15,996 nt of DNA from Methanobacteriaceae archaeon (GTDB lineage Archaea; Methanobacteriota; Methanobacteria; Methanobacteriales; Methanobacteriaceae). The DNA is taken from contig JAUYBK010000003.1 in assembly GCA_030693105.1 (NCBI GenBank), positions 1 through 15,996 of the forward strand. The letters run 5' to 3'. The first letter of the stretch is position 1, and the number at the start of each line of letters is the position of its first letter. Position numbers and translations under genes: made by a program. Below, piece by piece: positions 13,681 to 15,996 of this stretch. Under the pieces are notes generated by a model. That model did not search any database and was not told the origin of the DNA. It was given only the letters and a program-made list of their open reading frames with translations.

Positions 13681-14556
13681 TTACTCTTCCAAGCCCATTT
13701 CAAAGTCAAAGCGACACACTGATTGGAGCACCCCGGTGTTAGTAACCGCATGAACCTTCCCGGGAAGATTAGTCCAGGAATAAGTTAATTGCATCATGCT
13801 ATGGCAGATAAGACATAAAAAAACGTTGTCGGGGTTTCCGTAGGACCATGAACACTTTTTAACGGTTAAAACTCCGCTGTCGTTGTGGGAACGGGGCTGC
13901 ACCTGGAAACCCAAGTGGGAGTACAAATTAGAAACCCAGGAAAGGTATATCTTAAGTTTTTCTTTGTTGCTGGTGTTTTCATAAAAGATTTTGCTCTGGT
14001 TTTGGGAGTACTTGTGAAAGCGGGGTTTCATGTTCTCCTCAAATAACCGGACAAAACTACCCAAAAACACGCTACGCTCTACAATAGGCAGGGCACTGGC
14101 CAGTTCTGGAAGAATACTGCGCATGAATAGTTGTACATCTTTTAGACCGGCCTGTTGGCTGTCTAAAATTTCTTTTTGTTTTTTCTTGTGATTTTGGAGT
14201 GATAACTCAATGTTGTTTCTAAGTTCTACTTCCTGTATGGGCTTTATCATGTACACATTGGCCGGGGTATTGCTTACCTTGGTGAAAACTTCAGAATCAG
14301 AAAGGGCCGTCAAGTAGATAAGTGGAACATCTAAAAAACTTTTTATTATATCAGCTGCGTCAATACCGTCCAGGTCTCCTTTTAAAGTTATGTCCATAAG
14401 AATTAAATCGGGTTTGAGCTTCAGTGACTCCTGGACGGCTTTTTCTCCAGTATCTACCACTGAAATAATGCGATAACCCCAAGCCTCTAAAGTTTCACTG
14501 ATTTCAAGGGCAGTGATGGCTTCGTCCTCAACTATCAGTATTCTTTCCCCTACCAT
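13681..14556 (-). CDS. response regulator with a MetOD1-like Cys-containing output domain
   Basis: This 291-aa protein has an N-terminal receiver domain (about 4-122) with all phosphorylation residues: acidic Glu10-Asp11-Glu12, phospho-acceptor Asp55 in LILMDI, Thr83 in YLTA and Lys105 in MIKP. A helical linker (123-145) joins a C-terminal domain (about 146-286) that resembles the methanogen output domain MetOD1. That part has four Cys: 235 (KKCSW), 248 and 251 (CLIC) and 281 (VCRFDFE), which could bind a metal or respond to redox. No DNA-binding helix-turn-helix is evident. The ATG is preceded by a weak GAGAT site. It faces the crt operon tail to tail and diverges from a REC-PAS sensor gene, a likely signalling partner. 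The output function is unknown. Confidence 0.8.
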   Translation of the reverse strand: MVGERILIVEDEAITALEISETLEAWGYRIISVVDTGEKAVQESLKLKPDLILMDITLKGDLDGIDAADIIKSFLDVPLIYLTALSDSEVFTKVSNTPANVYMIKPIQEVELRNNIELSLQNHKKKQKEILDSQQAGLKDVQLFMRSILPELASALPIVERSVFLGSFVRLFEENMKPRFHKYSQNQSKIFYENTSNKEKLKIYLSWVSNLYSHLGFQVQPRSHNDSGVLTVKKCSWSYGNPDNVFLCLICHSMMQLTYSWTNLPGKVHAVTNTGVLQSVCRFDFEMGLEE

Positions 14557-14882
14557 GGTCTTATCTCGTTTGGATTTTTCTTTAACAAAAAAGATGCACG
14601 CCCCTAAATTTACAGGGATGCCATATCATTCTAGATATATATCGTTTATCATGGAAATACTATTAATAATCTTTGAATGTTGTAGATTTAAGGAAGTTAT
14701 TAATCTTACAATTGGTTTAAAAAATTTTTTAGGAGCGTTAAGGGGTTCTTTTTGGATCTTCCAAATTTAAATTTCTTCATTATTTTCACTGACTAAATTT
14801 ATGATGTATTTATGTCTTTCTTTTTAGGGCCCGATAGCAACTAATAATTAATAGTTGGTACAATGCAATTAGGGGAAATTTA
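14557..14882. promoter_or_regulatory. non-coding divergent region between two signalling genes
   Basis: This 326-bp AT-rich region separates the response regulator (-) from the REC-PAS gene (+). On the minus strand a TATA-like GATATATATCTAG (about 14632-14644 in the plus reading) may serve the regulator. On the plus strand, AACTAATAATTAATAGTT (14839-14856), with 5-bp inverted ends, may contain the TATA of the sensor gene. Palindromic runs A6T6 (14719-14730) and AAATTTAAATTT (14763-14774) are also present. I see no RNA gene or convincing coding sequence here. Confidence 0.4.
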
Positions 14883-15996
14883 ATGACTGGTGCTGAGATC
14901 CTGGTAACGGTGGAGGACGCTCTTGAAGCCCAAAAAATAACTAAATTACTTAATTCTGAAGGATATGATGTGATTAATCTTTTACCTCAACATGAGGATA
15001 TTTTAAATATTATTTCTACAGTTAACCCCAATTTAATCATTATGGATATTGTTTTACGCTTTGACGGGATTATTTTCCCTGCACTGAGACGAAAAACGGC
15101 AGATTTAGACATTCCCATGATATATCTCAGTTCCTGTGCAGAAGAAAACCACTTGAAAAAAAGTGACATGAAAAAGACCTATGGATGTTTGGTAAAACCG
15201 TTAGATGCCAAAGAACTGCTTTTTAATGTTAAAATGGCACTTTATAAGCACAGCATGGAAAATGCTCTACGGGAGAGTGAACAACGTTACCAGTTATTGG
15301 TGGAAAATGCCGAGGATGTTATGGCGATTGTTGATCTGGAAGGCGAATTTTTAATGGCTAATAGCAGTGCCGGCCGTTTTTTAGATGTAGATACTGACGA
15401 GTTGATTGGGAAGAAAATTGGGGACCTGTTACCCTCCCAATATGCCGATCATCTGATGGAAAGTGTTAGAAAAGTTATTCAAACTAACAAAGGGTTAACT
15501 ATAGAAGAAGAGACTATTATAAAGGGCAAAAAACGATGGTTTAGCACTAATATGCAACCCATGCCATCTTTTAAGGGGAATAAACTAGCAGTACAACTGA
15601 TTGCCCGTGATATTACCAAAAATAAACTAACAGAAAATGATCTTCTAAAAAGCAGAAACTTTCTTGCCGGAACACTAAACGATATGTTAACATTTGTAGC
15701 CGTCTTAGAGCCGGATGGTCGGGTAGTTTTTGTTAACAACACTCCCCTAAAATTAATTGAAGCAAACTTGGAAGAAGTTCGGGGGAAGATGTTTCCGGAA
15801 CTTAAGTGGTGGACCCAATCACCCCCACTTAAAGATTGTATTGTTAGGGACATAAAACGGTGTGCCGGTGGAGAAACTACACGACACAAACTTGAAATCT
15901 ACACTAAAAACGGCCCCTTATGGATTGAGTATAGTATGCATCCTCTTTATGATGATGATGGAAAATTAAAGTACCTGGTTCCAGAAGGTAGGGACA
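14883..15996 (+). CDS. REC-PAS-PAS sensor protein, probable histidine kinase, 3' truncated by window
   Basis: An open frame of 371 codons runs from ATG 14883 to the window end without a stop. Residues 5-120 form a receiver domain (Glu11-Asp12, Asp55 in LIIMDI, Lys105 in LVKP, with Ser in place of the usual Thr in YLSS). A linker helix (121-136) leads to a first PAS domain (about 137-245: QRYQLLVENAEDVMAIVDLEG through QLIARDITKNK), then a second PAS domain (about 256-370: AVLEPDGRVVFVNN through IEYSMHPLYDDDGKLKYL). This layout is typical of the multi-PAS sensor histidine kinases of methanogens; the kinase domain would lie beyond the window, so that activity is inferred. AGGGGA (14871-14876) six bases before the ATG supports the start. 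It diverges from the MetOD1-like response regulator. Confidence 0.82.
   Translation, partial: MTGAEILVTVEDALEAQKITKLLNSEGYDVINLLPQHEDILNIISTVNPNLIIMDIVLRFDGIIFPALRRKTADLDIPMIYLSSCAEENHLKKSDMKKTYGCLVKPLDAKELLFNVKMALYKHSMENALRESEQRYQLLVENAEDVMAIVDLEGEFLMANSSAGRFLDVDTDELIGKKIGDLLPSQYADHLMESVRKVIQTNKGLTIEEETIIKGKKRWFSTNMQPMPSFKGNKLAVQLIARDITKNKLTENDLLKSRNFLAGTLNDMLTFVAVLEPDGRVVFVNNTPLKLIEANLEEVRGKMFPELKWWTQSPPLKDCIVRDIKRCAGGETTRHKLEIYTKNGPLWIEYSMHPLYDDDGKLKYLVPEGRD

Noticed and set aside
14513..14770. An 85-codon plus-strand open frame that starts inside the response regulator gene and runs into the intergenic region.
   Set aside because: Its first part is antisense to the receiver domain, it has no clear ribosome site, and the product shows no recognisable pattern.

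Overview
The window looks like part of a Methanobacteriales genome (a Methanobacterium-like methanogenic archaeon). The evidence is a set of lineage-typical families (an MTH538-like TIR/flavodoxin-fold protein, a DUF5518-like glycine-rich membrane protein, a response regulator whose C-terminus resembles the methanogen output domain MetOD1), archaeal Shine-Dalgarno sites of the GGTGA/GAGGTG type, T-tract gene ends, frequent TTG/GTG starts, and TATA-like boxes placed for short or absent leaders. The genus is inferred, not proven. No rRNA, tRNA, CRISPR array or insertion sequence was seen.

Left part (1-8353), housekeeping and lineage genes: a MoxR-like AAA+ ATPase (-), a membrane-anchored M14-like protein with an N-terminal zinc ribbon (+), an MTH538-like protein and a 70-aa Cys protein (-), a secreted alpha/beta hydrolase (+), a nitrilase-superfamily amidase starting at TTG (+), then a run of minus-strand genes: DsrE-like protein, HEAT-repeat protein, Hsp20 chaperone, DUF5518-like membrane protein and a UbiB/ABC1 atypical kinase.

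Middle part (8460-13610), the notable region: a carotenoid locus. A CruF-type carotenoid hydratase homologue (+) converges on, and shares stop-codon bases with, a UbiA prenyltransferase (-). A 245-bp divergent control region with repeated elements follows, and then a compact plus-strand run crtI (phytoene desaturase), crtB (phytoene synthase) and a second UbiA enzyme of the lycopene-elongase type. With GGPP supplied by archaeal lipid synthesis, these genes could make phytoene, then lycopene, then a C45/C50 acyclic carotenoid that CruF hydrates, a bacterioruberin-like route known mainly from haloarchaea. No separate CrtD 3,4-desaturase is visible, so the end product may be less desaturated than bacterioruberin. 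The minus-strand UbiA and the adjacent UbiB kinase are candidates for further isoprenoid handling in an organism group not expected to make ubiquinone or menaquinone.

Right part (13681-15996): convergent to the crt run lies a REC-MetOD1-like response regulator (-). Diverging from it across a 326-bp non-coding region is a REC-PAS-PAS sensor protein (+) that runs off the window end. Whether this signalling pair controls the crt genes cannot be told from the sequence.
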